NCBI GenBank assembly: GCA_951801955.1
Contig: CATOOV010000002.1
Span: forward strand, 62,001 to 126,000
Direction: 5' to 3'
DNA from: an uncultured Lachnospiraceae bacterium
Lineage (GTDB): Bacteria > Bacillota > Clostridia > Lachnospirales > Lachnospiraceae
DNA: 64,000 nucleotides
Made by a program: the position numbers and the translations under genes. The notes under the pieces were generated by a model, which ran no database searches, had not been told where the DNA came from, and saw only the letters and a list, made by a program, of their open reading frames with translations. Positions 33,676-42,691 of this stretch are shown in pieces (positions within the stretch are counted from its first letter, which is position 1; the number at the start of each line of letters is the position of its first letter).

Positions 33676-35232
33676 GTGCCAGGAATTTTAATCGCTGTAG
33701 TTGCCGTAGTCGTCACGTTAATTATCGCGGTGCCTGTTACGTATCTGTCCACGATTGAATATCGCAAGCGTATTGCAGATTCAAAGGTTGGAAGTGCGGA
33801 GGAAAAGGCAAGAGAGATAATAGATGAGGCTGTAAAGGCTGCTGAGAACAAAAAGCGGGAATCTTTGCTGGAGATCAAGGAAGAGTCCATTCGTACAAAG
33901 AATGAACTTGATAAAGAAATCAAAGAACGCCGGAATGAGATTCAGCGCAACGAGCGACGCATTATCCAGAAAGAAGAAAATCTGGATCGAAAATTAGAGT
34001 CTATCGAGAAAAAGGAAGCAGGTTTTGCGGCAAAAGAAGAAGAGATTAACAGACAGAAGGCAGAAGTTAGTAAGCTACACGAAGAACGCGTACAGGAACT
34101 AGAAAGAATCTCAGGATTAACCTCTGAACAGGCAAAAGATTATCTTTTGAAAATGATTGAAGATGATGTGAAGCTTGATACTGCAAAATTGATTAAAGAA
34201 ATGGAAATCAAAGCAAAAGAGGAAGCAGGGAAGAAGGCAAAGGAATATATTGTAACTGCCATTCAAAAATGCGCAGCAGATCATGTGGCAGAAACAACAA
34301 TTTCTGTAGTGCAGCTTCCCAATGACGAAATGAAAGGAAGGATTATCGGAAGGGAAGGAAGAAATATTAGGACCCTGGAAACGATGACAGGTGTGGATTT
34401 AATTATTGATGATACACCAGAAGCAGTAATACTTTCTGGATTTGATCCAGTTCGTCGGGAAGTAGCTCGGATTGCTTTGGAAAAACTGATCGTAGATGGA
34501 CGTATCCATCCGGCACGAATTGAAGAAATGGTAGAAAAAGCCCAAAGGGAAGTGGAAACTATGATTCGGGAGGAGGGAGAAGCTGCAACGCTGGAAGTTG
34601 GTGTGCATGGAATTCATCCAGAGCTTGTGCGGTTGCTTGGTAAGATGAAGTTTCGGACAAGTTATGGTCAGAATGCATTGAAACATTCTGTAGAAGTAGC
34701 CCAACTCTCAGGATTGTTGGCAGCAGAGATCGGCGTTGATGTAAGGCTGGCAAAGCGTGCTGGGTTGTTACACGATGTTGGGAAATCTGTTGACCATGAA
34801 GTGGAAGGATCTCATATTCAGATTGGTGTGGACTTATGCAGAAAATATAAAGAAGGTCCAGTAGTCATTAATGCAGTTGAAGCACATCACGGAGATGTGG
34901 AACCAGAATCTCTGATTGCATGTCTGGTACAGGCAGCGGATGCAATTTCGGCAGCAAGACCGGGAGCAAGAAGAGAGACATTAGAAACATATTCAAACAG
35001 ATTAAAACAGTTAGAAGACATAGCCAATAATTTCAAAGGTGTTGATAAGTCATTTGCTATTCAGGCAGGTAGGGAGATTCGAATTATGGTAGTTCCTGAA
35101 CAAATTAGCGATGCTGATATGGTTTTGTTAGCGCGTGATGTTTCCAAACAGATTGAAAATGAATTGGAATATCCAGGACAAATCAAAATAAACGTGATTC
35201 GTGAATCTCGTGTAACTGATTACGCTAAGTAA
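33676..35232 (+). CDS. rny: Ribonuclease Y
   Basis: The start is GTG with TAAGGAGGTG five bases upstream. The order is an N-terminal membrane anchor ([16 protein letters not shown]), a ~150-residue coiled coil, a KH domain ([15 protein letters not shown]) and an HD hydrolase domain ([27 protein letters not shown]). Length is 518 residues, typical. RNase Y starts mRNA decay at the membrane in Firmicutes. A terminator follows at 35299. Confidence 0.97.
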   Translation: MPGILIAVVAVVVTLIIAVPVTYLSTIEYRKRIADSKVGSAEEKAREIIDEAVKAAENKKRESLLEIKEESIRTKNELDKEIKERRNEIQRNERRIIQKEENLDRKLESIEKKEAGFAAKEEEINRQKAEVSKLHEERVQELERISGLTSEQAKDYLLKMIEDDVKLDTAKLIKEMEIKAKEEAGKKAKEYIVTAIQKCAADHVAETTISVVQLPNDEMKGRIIGREGRNIRTLETMTGVDLIIDDTPEAVILSGFDPVRREVARIALEKLIVDGRIHPARIEEMVEKAQREVETMIREEGEAATLEVGVHGIHPELVRLLGKMKFRTSYGQNALKHSVEVAQLSGLLAAEIGVDVRLAKRAGLLHDVGKSVDHEVEGSHIQIGVDLCRKYKEGPVVINAVEAHHGDVEPESLIACLVQAADAISAARPGARRETLETYSNRLKQLEDIANNFKGVDKSFAIQAGREIRIMVVPEQISDADMVLLARDVSKQIENELEYPGQIKINVIRESRVTDYAK

Positions 35233-35298
35233 AAGATACACAACCTTAACCACAGACAGCCGATTAAATCGGCACATTCTGTATCATTTTAGGCATGT

Positions 35299-35333
35299 AA
35301 GACCGTCAACATTTTTATGTTGGCGGTCTTTAA
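35299..35333 (+). terminator. Terminator of rny
   Basis: A 14-bp stem (AAGACCGTCAACAT with ATGTTGGCGGTCTT, one G-U pair) closes a short T-rich loop and is followed by TAATTCT. A second, 12-bp hairpin (CATATAGGAAAT/ATTTCCTATATG) follows at about 35338-35370. Confidence 0.7.
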
Positions 35334-35377
35334 TTCTCATATAGGAAATTCCTCCAAATTTCCTATATGAGAAAACT

Positions 35378-35494
35378 ACCATGCGCACGCGCACAAGAAG
35401 AAAGAGTCACTTCGTGACTGTGCGCGGCGCGGAACAAAAGATGCGTTAGTAAAGGAAGTTGGTCGCGGAGGTGCGTGAAACGCACTTTTGTTCC
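35378..35494. repeat. Compound GC-rich hairpin repeat between rny and the NUDIX gene
   Basis: GCGCAC...GTGCGC encloses GTCAC-TTC-GTGAC. Next, GGAACAAAAG (35431-35440) pairs with CTTTTGTTCC (35485-35494), enclosing GTGCGT-GAA-ACGCAC (35471-35485). A fragment with the same core occurs at about 1261-1299. Confidence 0.7.
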
Positions 35495-35578
35495 ATAATT
35501 AGGAAAAGAGATAGCTTGAATTTGGCACCAAGACGCAAAATAGTGGGTCATGAATATTGTGAAAGAAGAGGAAATAAA

Positions 35579-36124
35579 ATGAAACAACCATTAGTCAAAC
35601 GGGTAAAAAGAGTATTAGAGCATGAAGGATCTATTTTGGATTTTTATTCTGATTATATGGAATTGCCAGATGGGAAAGTAGAGAAATGGGATTATGTGGA
35701 ACATCGAAAGGGGGCTGCCGCGGTGGTCCCAGTATTGCCGGATGGAAGAATACTGATGGTACGCCAATATCGAAATGCCCTGAACCGTTACACCATTGAG
35801 ATACCAGCAGGTTCCAGGGATTCTGTTACAGAACCTACGATTGAGTGTGCATCCAGGGAACTGGAAGAAGAAACAGGATATCGCTGTGACCATTTGGAAT
35901 TTCTTTTATCTCTGCGAACAACGGTTGCTTTTTGTAATGAAATGGTTGATGTCTATGTAGCTGCGGACTTGGTACCTACAGAACAACATCTGGATGAAGG
36001 CGAGTTTATTGAATTGGAAGCATATTCTCTGGAAGAATTGTGTGATTTGGTTTATCAGGGAGTGATTCAAGACTCAAAGACGGTGGCAGCACTCATGGCG
36101 TATAAGAATAAGTATCAGAAATGA
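35579..36124 (+). CDS. NUDIX hydrolase, ADP-ribose pyrophosphatase type
   Basis: ATG 35579 has GAGGAAA upstream; the longer frame from 35459 runs through the hairpin repeat and is rejected. The 181-residue protein has the NUDIX box ending ECASRELEEETGY, preceded by IPAGSRDSVTE. The spacing G-x6-E is one residue longer than the G-x5-E consensus. The flanking features (MVRQYRNALNRYTIEIPAG) are typical of ADP-ribose pyrophosphatases, which split ADP-ribose into AMP and ribose 5-phosphate. Confidence 0.9.
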   Translation: MKQPLVKRVKRVLEHEGSILDFYSDYMELPDGKVEKWDYVEHRKGAAAVVPVLPDGRILMVRQYRNALNRYTIEIPAGSRDSVTEPTIECASRELEEETGYRCDHLEFLLSLRTTVAFCNEMVDVYVAADLVPTEQHLDEGEFIELEAYSLEELCDLVYQGVIQDSKTVAALMAYKNKYQK

Positions 36125-36327
36125 TCTCCATTACATAAGAATTAGAAAGGACTGCCACATTAAGAAAATAACAGATAGGAATTAGTATCCTTCCTCTTTG
36201 GAAACACCATGTCCTGTATGTTTCATTCTTATTGCGACAGTCCCTTCAAGTTTAGCTGGTATAATACCGCCAGGTTCAAAAGAACTAGTAGCTTGATTGT
36301 GCCTTAATTTTTGTGCTCTGTTGTCTG

Positions 36328-36543
36328 CTACATGGTAGTAGAATTACCAGCCATCTGTTTTTCCTGGGCCTCGATCATTTTCTTCACCATATATCCGCCG
36401 ACAGAACCATTCTGCTTGGAGGTTAAATCTCCGTTATAGCCGTCCTTTAAAGGTACACCAATTTCGTTTGCAACTTCAAATTTGAACTTATCCAATGCAC
36501 TTTTTGCTTCTGGTACTACTGCTTTGTTAGATGAATTAGACAT
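36328..36543 (-). CDS. Alpha/beta-type small acid-soluble spore protein
   Basis: A 71-residue protein with the germination-protease site KFEVANEIGV and the DNA-binding segment NGDLTSKQNGSVGGYMVKKM. CAGGAGGG precedes the ATG. SASPs coat spore DNA in the forespore and are degraded at germination. Expression would be by sigma-G, but I could not place its promoter with confidence. The flanks 36125-36327 and 36544-36809 show no other gene. Confidence 0.95.
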   Translation of the reverse strand: MSNSSNKAVVPEAKSALDKFKFEVANEIGVPLKDGYNGDLTSKQNGSVGGYMVKKMIEAQEKQMAGNSTTM

Positions 36544-36809
36544 ATCGTTCCCTCCTGTTGTCTTTCGTTATGCTATCTTTTGTCTGAGCGCTTTTTGCTC
36601 GTCAGGTAGGAAGTGGATTTTTACCCCTGCACGCCGAGCCGGGCACATGCCAGCTTTGCTGACATCCTTCCTTTGAGTGTTTGTGTGCGTACATAAGCGC
36701 CGTGTAACCCATCGGTTACAGTGATAGTATATGCACAGATTTTTGGATTAGACATGCAGTTCTTTCCGGTTTTAACAAAAAATGTAATTGTATGGCGTCT
36801 TGGACAGGC

Positions 36810-38549
36810 TTAATCGGATACCAGTGTTAATCCGCTGATGTCTGGGGAAGCTACCAGAGAATAGTTGGTATAGTAGACGACAAATCCTGGTTTGCTGCCC
36901 TTGGGTTTTTTTACGTTTTTCTTTTCCAGATAGTCTATTTCGACCTTGTCATTATCTCTTCCCTTAGAATAGTATGCCGCAAGCCTTCCAGCTTCCTCGA
37001 AGGCACGGTCTGGGAGTTCTTCCCCATTGGTTTTTACTACCACATGGGATCCAGGCATTCCTTTTGCGTGGAACCACCAATCGCATCCTACTGCAAATTT
37101 AAAGGTCAGATCGTCGTTTTGAAAATTGTTTTTTCCAATATAAATATGAAACCCATCCGAAGAAAGATAGTGGAAAGGCTTGCTTTTCATCTTTTGCTTT
37201 TTGTCCGTATGTTTTTTCTTGATATAGCCGAACTGTGTCAATTCTTCCTTAATCTGAGACAGGTCATCCTCTGATACAGCGATATCCAAAGAAGTAGAAA
37301 TAGATTCCAAATGTTCGATTTCTTCCTTTGTCTCCCTAGTTAAATCTGTCAAAGCTTCAAACGTACGTTTTAATTTATTGTATCTGTCAAAATATTTCTG
37401 AGCATTTTCCTGTGGCGTCAATTGGTTGTCCAGAGGTATCGTAATCGTTTCATTGGTATAGTAATTTAATGCGGAAAGGGTTTTTGCTCCTTCTTCCAGA
37501 TGATAACCATACGTATTGATCAGTTCCCCATAGATTCTATATTTTTCCCGTTTTTCAGTATCCTTCAGTTGTTTCAACTGCAGATCATATTTTTTGCGGT
37601 TCCGATCCAGTACAGTGGAGACAACTTTCCGCAGATCCGCTGATTTTTGGCGGATACGGGTATAAATATTTTTGTCTCCATAATAGGTTTCCAATACTTG
37701 GGAAATACTGGGATATTCCATGATTGTTAAGTCATGATATTGTGTCAATTCCACAGCAGCAAATTCCACAGGTTCTTTTCCTTTTTTGACAATGTTAGGG
37801 TAGAATTTTTTGCCCCGGATATCTTCCATCAGCCAGGAAAAGTGGTGGTAGAGATGATGTTTCTCATCCTCCGACAATGCACATGCTGGGCGGTCGCCTT
37901 CCAATCCAGCTCGATAACACAGTTCAGAAGCGATGACAGGGCTAATTCCCGTATAGGCAGTAAAAATGTTTTTTTGTAAATGATTGGGTTTGGAATATAC
38001 CTTCTCAAAAAATTCTTCTTCTGTTGTTTCCAGGGGATTAGATTTCTGCTGGGTCTCTGGAATAAAATAAGTTCTTCCTGGAAGCACCTCACGGACAGAA
38101 CTGACTTGGGCGGAAATATGTTTGATGCTGTCTATAATACGGAGATTTTCCTCACAGAAAATAATATTGCTGTGTTTTCCCATAATTTCCACAATCAGTA
38201 GTTTATGGCACAAATCTCCAAGTTCATTGAGGTGTTCAATTTCAAAATTGATGATGCGCTCCATATTTGGCTGGTAAATTTTTGTGATTCTGCCATTCGC
38301 AATATGTTTTCTTAAAAGCATACAGAAATTGGGCGCTGTCATAGGGCTTGGCTTGTTTTCCTTTGTCAGGTAGACCAGGGGAAGAGAAGCGCTCGCCGAC
38401 AAGACTAACCGTACTTGTCCATGGGTTCCCTTTAAAGTCAACAGAAGTTCATCGGTTTCTGGCTGTGCTATTTTGCTAATTCTGCCGTTTAGAACAGTTT
38501 CATTTAATTCTTTTACTAAGTTTGTTATTACAATTCCATCTAATGCCAT
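36810..38549 (-). CDS. rqcH: NFACT-family protein, RqcH-like (formerly fibronectin-binding protein)
   Basis: ATG 38549 has AAAAGGAG upstream; the 17-codon longer frame lacks one. The 579-residue protein has the NFACT-N domain (MALDGIVITNLVKEL, GRISKIAQPETDELLL), a long coiled coil (~280-440) and the NFACT-R domain (WWFHAKGMPGSHVVVK, DKVEIDYLEKKNVKKPKG, VVYYTNYS). RqcH rescues stalled 50S subunits by adding alanine tails. It is a single gene, divergent from yicC. Confidence 0.93.
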   Translation of the reverse strand: MALDGIVITNLVKELNETVLNGRISKIAQPETDELLLTLKGTHGQVRLVLSASASLPLVYLTKENKPSPMTAPNFCMLLRKHIANGRITKIYQPNMERIINFEIEHLNELGDLCHKLLIVEIMGKHSNIIFCEENLRIIDSIKHISAQVSSVREVLPGRTYFIPETQQKSNPLETTEEEFFEKVYSKPNHLQKNIFTAYTGISPVIASELCYRAGLEGDRPACALSEDEKHHLYHHFSWLMEDIRGKKFYPNIVKKGKEPVEFAAVELTQYHDLTIMEYPSISQVLETYYGDKNIYTRIRQKSADLRKVVSTVLDRNRKKYDLQLKQLKDTEKREKYRIYGELINTYGYHLEEGAKTLSALNYYTNETITIPLDNQLTPQENAQKYFDRYNKLKRTFEALTDLTRETKEEIEHLESISTSLDIAVSEDDLSQIKEELTQFGYIKKKHTDKKQKMKSKPFHYLSSDGFHIYIGKNNFQNDDLTFKFAVGCDWWFHAKGMPGSHVVVKTNGEELPDRAFEEAGRLAAYYSKGRDNDKVEIDYLEKKNVKKPKGSKPGFVVYYTNYSLVASPDISGLTLVSD

Positions 38550-38771
38550 TGTGGTTCTCCTTTTAGATTTCGGTATGTTATAGATAATTATGAAACTCAA
38601 TAATTTTGATCGTATTGTAATTTCATGATTGCCTAAATTACAATATGTTTAGTATATACTAACTTTTCTCAAAAAGAAAGTTTGACTATTTCCAGAATCT
38701 GTTTTATAATAAAAATATCTATGCATATAGATAGAGAAGGTTTCAGATGACCAAAACACAGGAGGCTCTGT

Positions 38772-39650
38772 ATGATAAAAAGTATGACCGGTTTTGGACG
38801 TTGTGAAGTTGGGAATGAAATGCAGAAGATCACGGCGGAAATAAAGTCGGTAAACCATCGGTATCAGGATATTGCAATTAAGATGCCGAAGAGATTGAAT
38901 TTTTTTGAAAGTAAAATTCGTAATCTGATAAAAAATTATATTCAAAGAGGAAAAGTAGATCTTTATATTACTTACGAAAATTGTATCGAAAATCAGGTGC
39001 AGCTAAAATATAACCAGCCTCTTGCCGCTGAATATGTAAAATATATGCGGCAGATGGCAGAAGATTTTCAATTGCCAATGGAGCTGACAGCGGCAAATCT
39101 ATCCCGATATCCTGATGTTATTACAATGGAAGAACAGGAAGTTGATGAAGAACAATTATGGCAGCTTTTGGAACAAGCAGTCTGCGGGGCAGCGGAACAG
39201 TTTGTAGATATGCGGCTTCGGGAAGGTGAGCAGCTTTGGAAAGATTTGATGGGAAAGCTGGACGTGATGTATCGTTATGTGGAACAGATTGAACAGCGTT
39301 CTCCTGGTATTCTGAAAGAATACCACAATAAACTTTTGGGTAAAGTGCAGGAGCTTTTTGCAGATACCCAGGTGGAGGAGAGCAGGCTAATAACAGAAGT
39401 CACTATTTTTGCCGATAAAATTTGTACAGATGAGGAAACTGTCCGTTTAAAAAGCCATATTATCAGTATGAAGAAAACATTGATGCAAGAAGAAAGTATT
39501 GGAAGGAATTTGGATTTTATTGCCCAGGAGATGAACCGGGAAGCGAACACCATTCTCTCCAAGGCAAATGACATGGAAATTTCCCAGATTGCCATTAATC
39601 TAAAAACTGACATTGAGAAGGTGCGAGAGCAAATTCAAAATATCGAATAG
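38772..39650 (+). CDS. yicC: YicC-family endoribonuclease
   Basis: A 292-residue protein with the YicC N-terminus (MIKSMTGFGRCE, AEIKSVNHRYQDI, MPKRL) and the DUF1732 C-terminus (IGRNLDFIAQEMNREANTI, KTDIEKVREQIQNIE). GGAGG precedes the ATG. YicC proteins have been linked to RNA cleavage. It starts the yicC-gmk-rpoZ group, which is conserved in Firmicutes. Confidence 0.95.
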   Translation: MIKSMTGFGRCEVGNEMQKITAEIKSVNHRYQDIAIKMPKRLNFFESKIRNLIKNYIQRGKVDLYITYENCIENQVQLKYNQPLAAEYVKYMRQMAEDFQLPMELTAANLSRYPDVITMEEQEVDEEQLWQLLEQAVCGAAEQFVDMRLREGEQLWKDLMGKLDVMYRYVEQIEQRSPGILKEYHNKLLGKVQELFADTQVEESRLITEVTIFADKICTDEETVRLKSHIISMKKTLMQEESIGRNLDFIAQEMNREANTILSKANDMEISQIAINLKTDIEKVREQIQNIE

Positions 39651-39673
39651 AAGTCGGCAAAGGAAGGACGTAG

Positions 39674-40309
39674 ATGAAAGAAAAAGGGATTTTAGTTGTT
39701 GTTTCCGGTTTTTCCGGTTCTGGCAAAGGAACGATTATGAAACAGCTCTTAGAGGAGCATCCAAGCACATATGCACTTAGTATCTCCGCTACGACTCGGA
39801 TTCCCAGACCTGGCGAGTGCCATGGAAAAGAATATTTTTTCGTGTCCAGGGAGGAATTTGAACAAATGATTCATAAAAAGGCATTAATCGAATATGCCCA
39901 ATATGTAGATAATTATTATGGGACACCCAAAGATTATGTGGTTGAAAAGCTGGAACAAGGCAAAGATGTTATCTTAGAAATTGAGATTCAAGGTGCCTTA
40001 AAGGTAAAAAAAGCTTATCCAGATACACTTTTGCTGTTTGTGTCCCCGCCCAGTGCCCAGGAGCTGAAAAACCGCCTTATAAACAGGGGAACGGAGGAAG
40101 AAGCTGTAATTGCCTCCCGTCTAAGCCGTGCCTGGCAGGAAGCACAAGGGATCGAACAATATGATTATTTTGTAATTAATGATGATTTGGAAGAATGTGT
40201 ACAGGAAGTACATTCTATTATACAAAATGAACATGCCCGTGCGGCAAGGAATTGTGAATTAATTGAAACTATTAGGGCAGAGTTAAAAAGCTTTGCGAAA
40301 GGAGAATGA
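39674..40309 (+). CDS. gmk: Guanylate kinase
   Basis: A P-loop at SGFSGSGKGTIMKQL and the GMP-binding segments SATTRIPRPGECHGKEYFF and GTPKDYV. It converts GMP to GDP with ATP. The length of 211 residues is typical. It follows yicC by 23 bases and touches rpoZ. Confidence 0.96.
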   Translation: MKEKGILVVVSGFSGSGKGTIMKQLLEEHPSTYALSISATTRIPRPGECHGKEYFFVSREEFEQMIHKKALIEYAQYVDNYYGTPKDYVVEKLEQGKDVILEIEIQGALKVKKAYPDTLLLFVSPPSAQELKNRLINRGTEEEAVIASRLSRAWQEAQGIEQYDYFVINDDLEECVQEVHSIIQNEHARAARNCELIETIRAELKSFAKGE

Positions 40310-40314
40310 TTATT

Positions 40315-40584
40315 ATGATGTTACATCCCTCTTACACAGATTTGATGAAAGTGGCAAACAGTGGTGTTGAAATTGGTGAAGAGCCAGTGGTAAACAGCCG
40401 TTACTCTATTGTGTTGGCGACTGCCAAGAGGGCACGCCAGATTATTGGAGGAGAGGAACCAATGATAGATAATCCTTCCAACAAAAAACCTCTGTCTATT
40501 GCAGTGGAAGAGGTATATAACAGCAAAGTGACGATTGTGGGGGAAGAATTGGAAGAAACTGAGGATGCCCTGGAAGAGGCATAA
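40315..40584 (+). CDS. rpoZ: RNA polymerase omega subunit
   Basis: I chose ATG 40315, ten bases after GGAG; an in-frame ATG at 40306 overlaps the gmk stop and is only a base or two from the SD. The product (MMLHPSYTDLM, NSRYSIVLATAKRARQI) is a typical omega subunit, which helps assemble RNA polymerase. It ends in an acidic tail. Confidence 0.93.
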   Translation: MMLHPSYTDLMKVANSGVEIGEEPVVNSRYSIVLATAKRARQIIGGEEPMIDNPSNKKPLSIAVEEVYNSKVTIVGEELEETEDALEEA

Positions 40585-40593
40585 GATTATGTT

Positions 40594-40657
40594 ATACCAC
40601 ATCATTCCACACAGCATATACAAGTATTTGTTTGCGCTGTGTGGAATGATGTGGTAT
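40594..40657 (+). terminator. Perfect 22-bp hairpin after rpoZ
   Basis: ATACCACATCATTCCACACA plus GC pairs exactly with its complement at 40636-40657 around a 20-base loop. It begins 9 bases after the rpoZ stop. Only TCTT follows, so it is a weak intrinsic terminator on its face. A second small hairpin, TATTTTTCC/GGAAAAATA, lies at about 40673-40695. Confidence 0.7.
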
Positions 40658-40733
40658 TCTTAATCGTGGTAATCTATTTTTCCCATATGGAAAAATAAAA
40701 TGTGTACTCACACAAGAATCAGTGGAGGAAATC

Positions 40734-42059
40734 ATGAAAATTTTATTCGTTTCTCTTGGATGTGATAAAAATCTGGTAGATACAGAATTTATGATAGGGA
40801 CTTTAAAAGCGGCAGGCCATACATTTACCAATGAGGAACAACAAGCAAACGCCATTATTATCAATAGCTGCTGTTTTATCAATGATGCCAAGGAAGAAAG
40901 TATTCAAACGATTCTCGAAATGGCTGAATATAAGGAGCGTGGAAGCTGTCAGGCTTTGATTGTGGCAGGCTGTCTGGCACAGCGGTATCAGGAGGAGATT
41001 CGAAAAGAAATTCCCCAGGTAGACGCTGTATTAGGCACCAACTCTTATGAGGAAATAGCAAAGGCATTGGAAGAAGTCCAAAAAGGTAATATTTATGAAC
41101 AATATCACACCTTGGAGACACTTCCAGTTCCGAAAATCAGACGTACCCTGACAACAGGAGGACATTATGCCCATCTGAAAATTGCAGAGGGATGCAATAA
41201 AAATTGTACTTACTGTATTATTCCTAAGATCCGGGGACCTTATCGAAGCGTGCCTATGGAGAGCCTCATTGCACAGGCAAAACAGCTTGCAGGGCAGGGC
41301 GTGAGGGAGTTGATTCTGGTTGCACAGGAAACTACCAGATACGGTGTGGATCTATATGGAAAAAAATCACTTCATACGTTGCTGGACCAATTAAATAAAA
41401 TTCCTGGAATTTATTGGATCCGGATTATGTATTGTTATCCAGAAGAGATCTATGAGGAACTGGTACAGTCTATAAAAAGAAATCAAAAGGTGTGCCATTA
41501 TCTTGACATGCCCATCCAGCATATAAACGACACGATCTTGAAACGGATGGGCAGGCGGACGACGAAGAAGGAATTGACAGAACAAATTCGGCGCTTAAAA
41601 AAAGCAATCCCAGATCTTGCGCTGCGCACCACATTGATTGCTGGATTTCCAGGGGAAACCCAACAAATGCATGAAGAATTGATGTATTTTCTAAATGAGA
41701 CGGAATTTGACCGTTTGGGAGCCTTTCCTTATTCTCAGGAGGAAGGAACGCCAGCGGCTGAATTTCCAGACCAGGTGGAAGAACAGCAGAAAATTCAGTG
41801 GCAGGAAGAAATTATGGAGCTTCAGGAGGAAATCATCTTTGATAAAAATGAAGATATGAAGGGCAAAGAATTCCTAGTGATGATTGAAGGAAGGGTAGAT
41901 GGTGAAAACGCTTATGTAGGCAGAACCTATCGGGATGCACCAGAGGTTGATGGTTATATTTTTGTCAATACGGATGTACCTCTGATGACCGGTGATTTTG
42001 TAAAAGTATGTGTTACTGGAGCTTATGAATATGATTTAATAGGAGAAATGGTATCATGA
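40734..42059 (+). CDS. rimO: Ribosomal protein S12 methylthiotransferase RimO
   Basis: ATG 40734 follows GGAGG; a GTG at 40722 lies within the SD. The N-terminal UPF0004 domain has three cysteines (SLGCDKN, NSCCFIND, VAGCLAQR), and the radical SAM motif reads CNKNCTYCIIPKIRG. A TRAM domain closes the protein. RimO adds a methylthio group to an aspartate of ribosomal protein S12. It overlaps pgsA by the ATGA of its stop. Confidence 0.95.
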   Translation: MKILFVSLGCDKNLVDTEFMIGTLKAAGHTFTNEEQQANAIIINSCCFINDAKEESIQTILEMAEYKERGSCQALIVAGCLAQRYQEEIRKEIPQVDAVLGTNSYEEIAKALEEVQKGNIYEQYHTLETLPVPKIRRTLTTGGHYAHLKIAEGCNKNCTYCIIPKIRGPYRSVPMESLIAQAKQLAGQGVRELILVAQETTRYGVDLYGKKSLHTLLDQLNKIPGIYWIRIMYCYPEEIYEELVQSIKRNQKVCHYLDMPIQHINDTILKRMGRRTTKKELTEQIRRLKKAIPDLALRTTLIAGFPGETQQMHEELMYFLNETEFDRLGAFPYSQEEGTPAAEFPDQVEEQQKIQWQEEIMELQEEIIFDKNEDMKGKEFLVMIEGRVDGENAYVGRTYRDAPEVDGYIFVNTDVPLMTGDFVKVCVTGAYEYDLIGEMVS

Positions 42060-42598
42060 ATTTACCAAATAAACTGACCATCTTACGAGTCGTCTTAATT
42101 GTCCCTTTTGTAATTTGTATGCTTCTTCCTGAATTGGGCGATGCAGGGATGTATGCCGCTGTTGCAATTTTTATCATTGCCAGCCTGACAGATCTGCTGG
42201 ACGGAAAAATTGCAAGAAAATACAACCTTGTTACCAATTTTGGAAAATTTATGGATCCCCTTGCGGATAAACTGCTGGTGGCTTCCGCCTTGATTTGTCT
42301 TACCGCAAATGGTAGGCTTGCTCCATGGATCTCCATTATCATTATCAGCCGTGAATTTATTATCAGCGGTTTCCGCCTGGTAGCGTCTGATAATGGTATT
42401 GTGATCGCGGCAAGTTATTGGGGAAAGTTTAAGACTACATTCCAAATGCTTATGATACTCATGCTGATTCTAGATTTTGATCATAATGTATATCAAATCT
42501 GTGCAGAACTTATTACTTATGTTGCGCTGATTTTGACGCTGATTTCCCTGATTGATTATATTGTCAAGAATAAAGCTGTTTTAAAAGAGCAAAAATAA
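42056..42598 (+). CDS. pgsA: CDP-diacylglycerol-glycerol-3-phosphate 3-phosphatidyltransferase
   Basis: The CDP-alcohol phosphotransferase motif is complete: DGKIARKYNLVTNFGKFMDP and then LAD. The 180-residue membrane protein has about four to five helices. It makes phosphatidylglycerol phosphate. It overlaps rimO by four bases, suggesting coupled translation. Confidence 0.95.
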   Translation: MNLPNKLTILRVVLIVPFVICMLLPELGDAGMYAAVAIFIIASLTDLLDGKIARKYNLVTNFGKFMDPLADKLLVASALICLTANGRLAPWISIIIISREFIISGFRLVASDNGIVIAASYWGKFKTTFQMLMILMLILDFDHNVYQICAELITYVALILTLISLIDYIVKNKAVLKEQK

Positions 42599-42691
42599 TT
42601 CAATGATACAGAAACCATATGGATGATAACGGCAGTAGTTCTTATGGGTTTTAAGATGTTTTAAATTTAAATCAGTGAAAAGGATGATGAA

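Noticed and set aside
35459-35578. Extended N-terminus of the NUDIX gene
   Set aside because: The extra 40 codons run through the compound hairpin repeat, and ATG 35579 has a proper SD.
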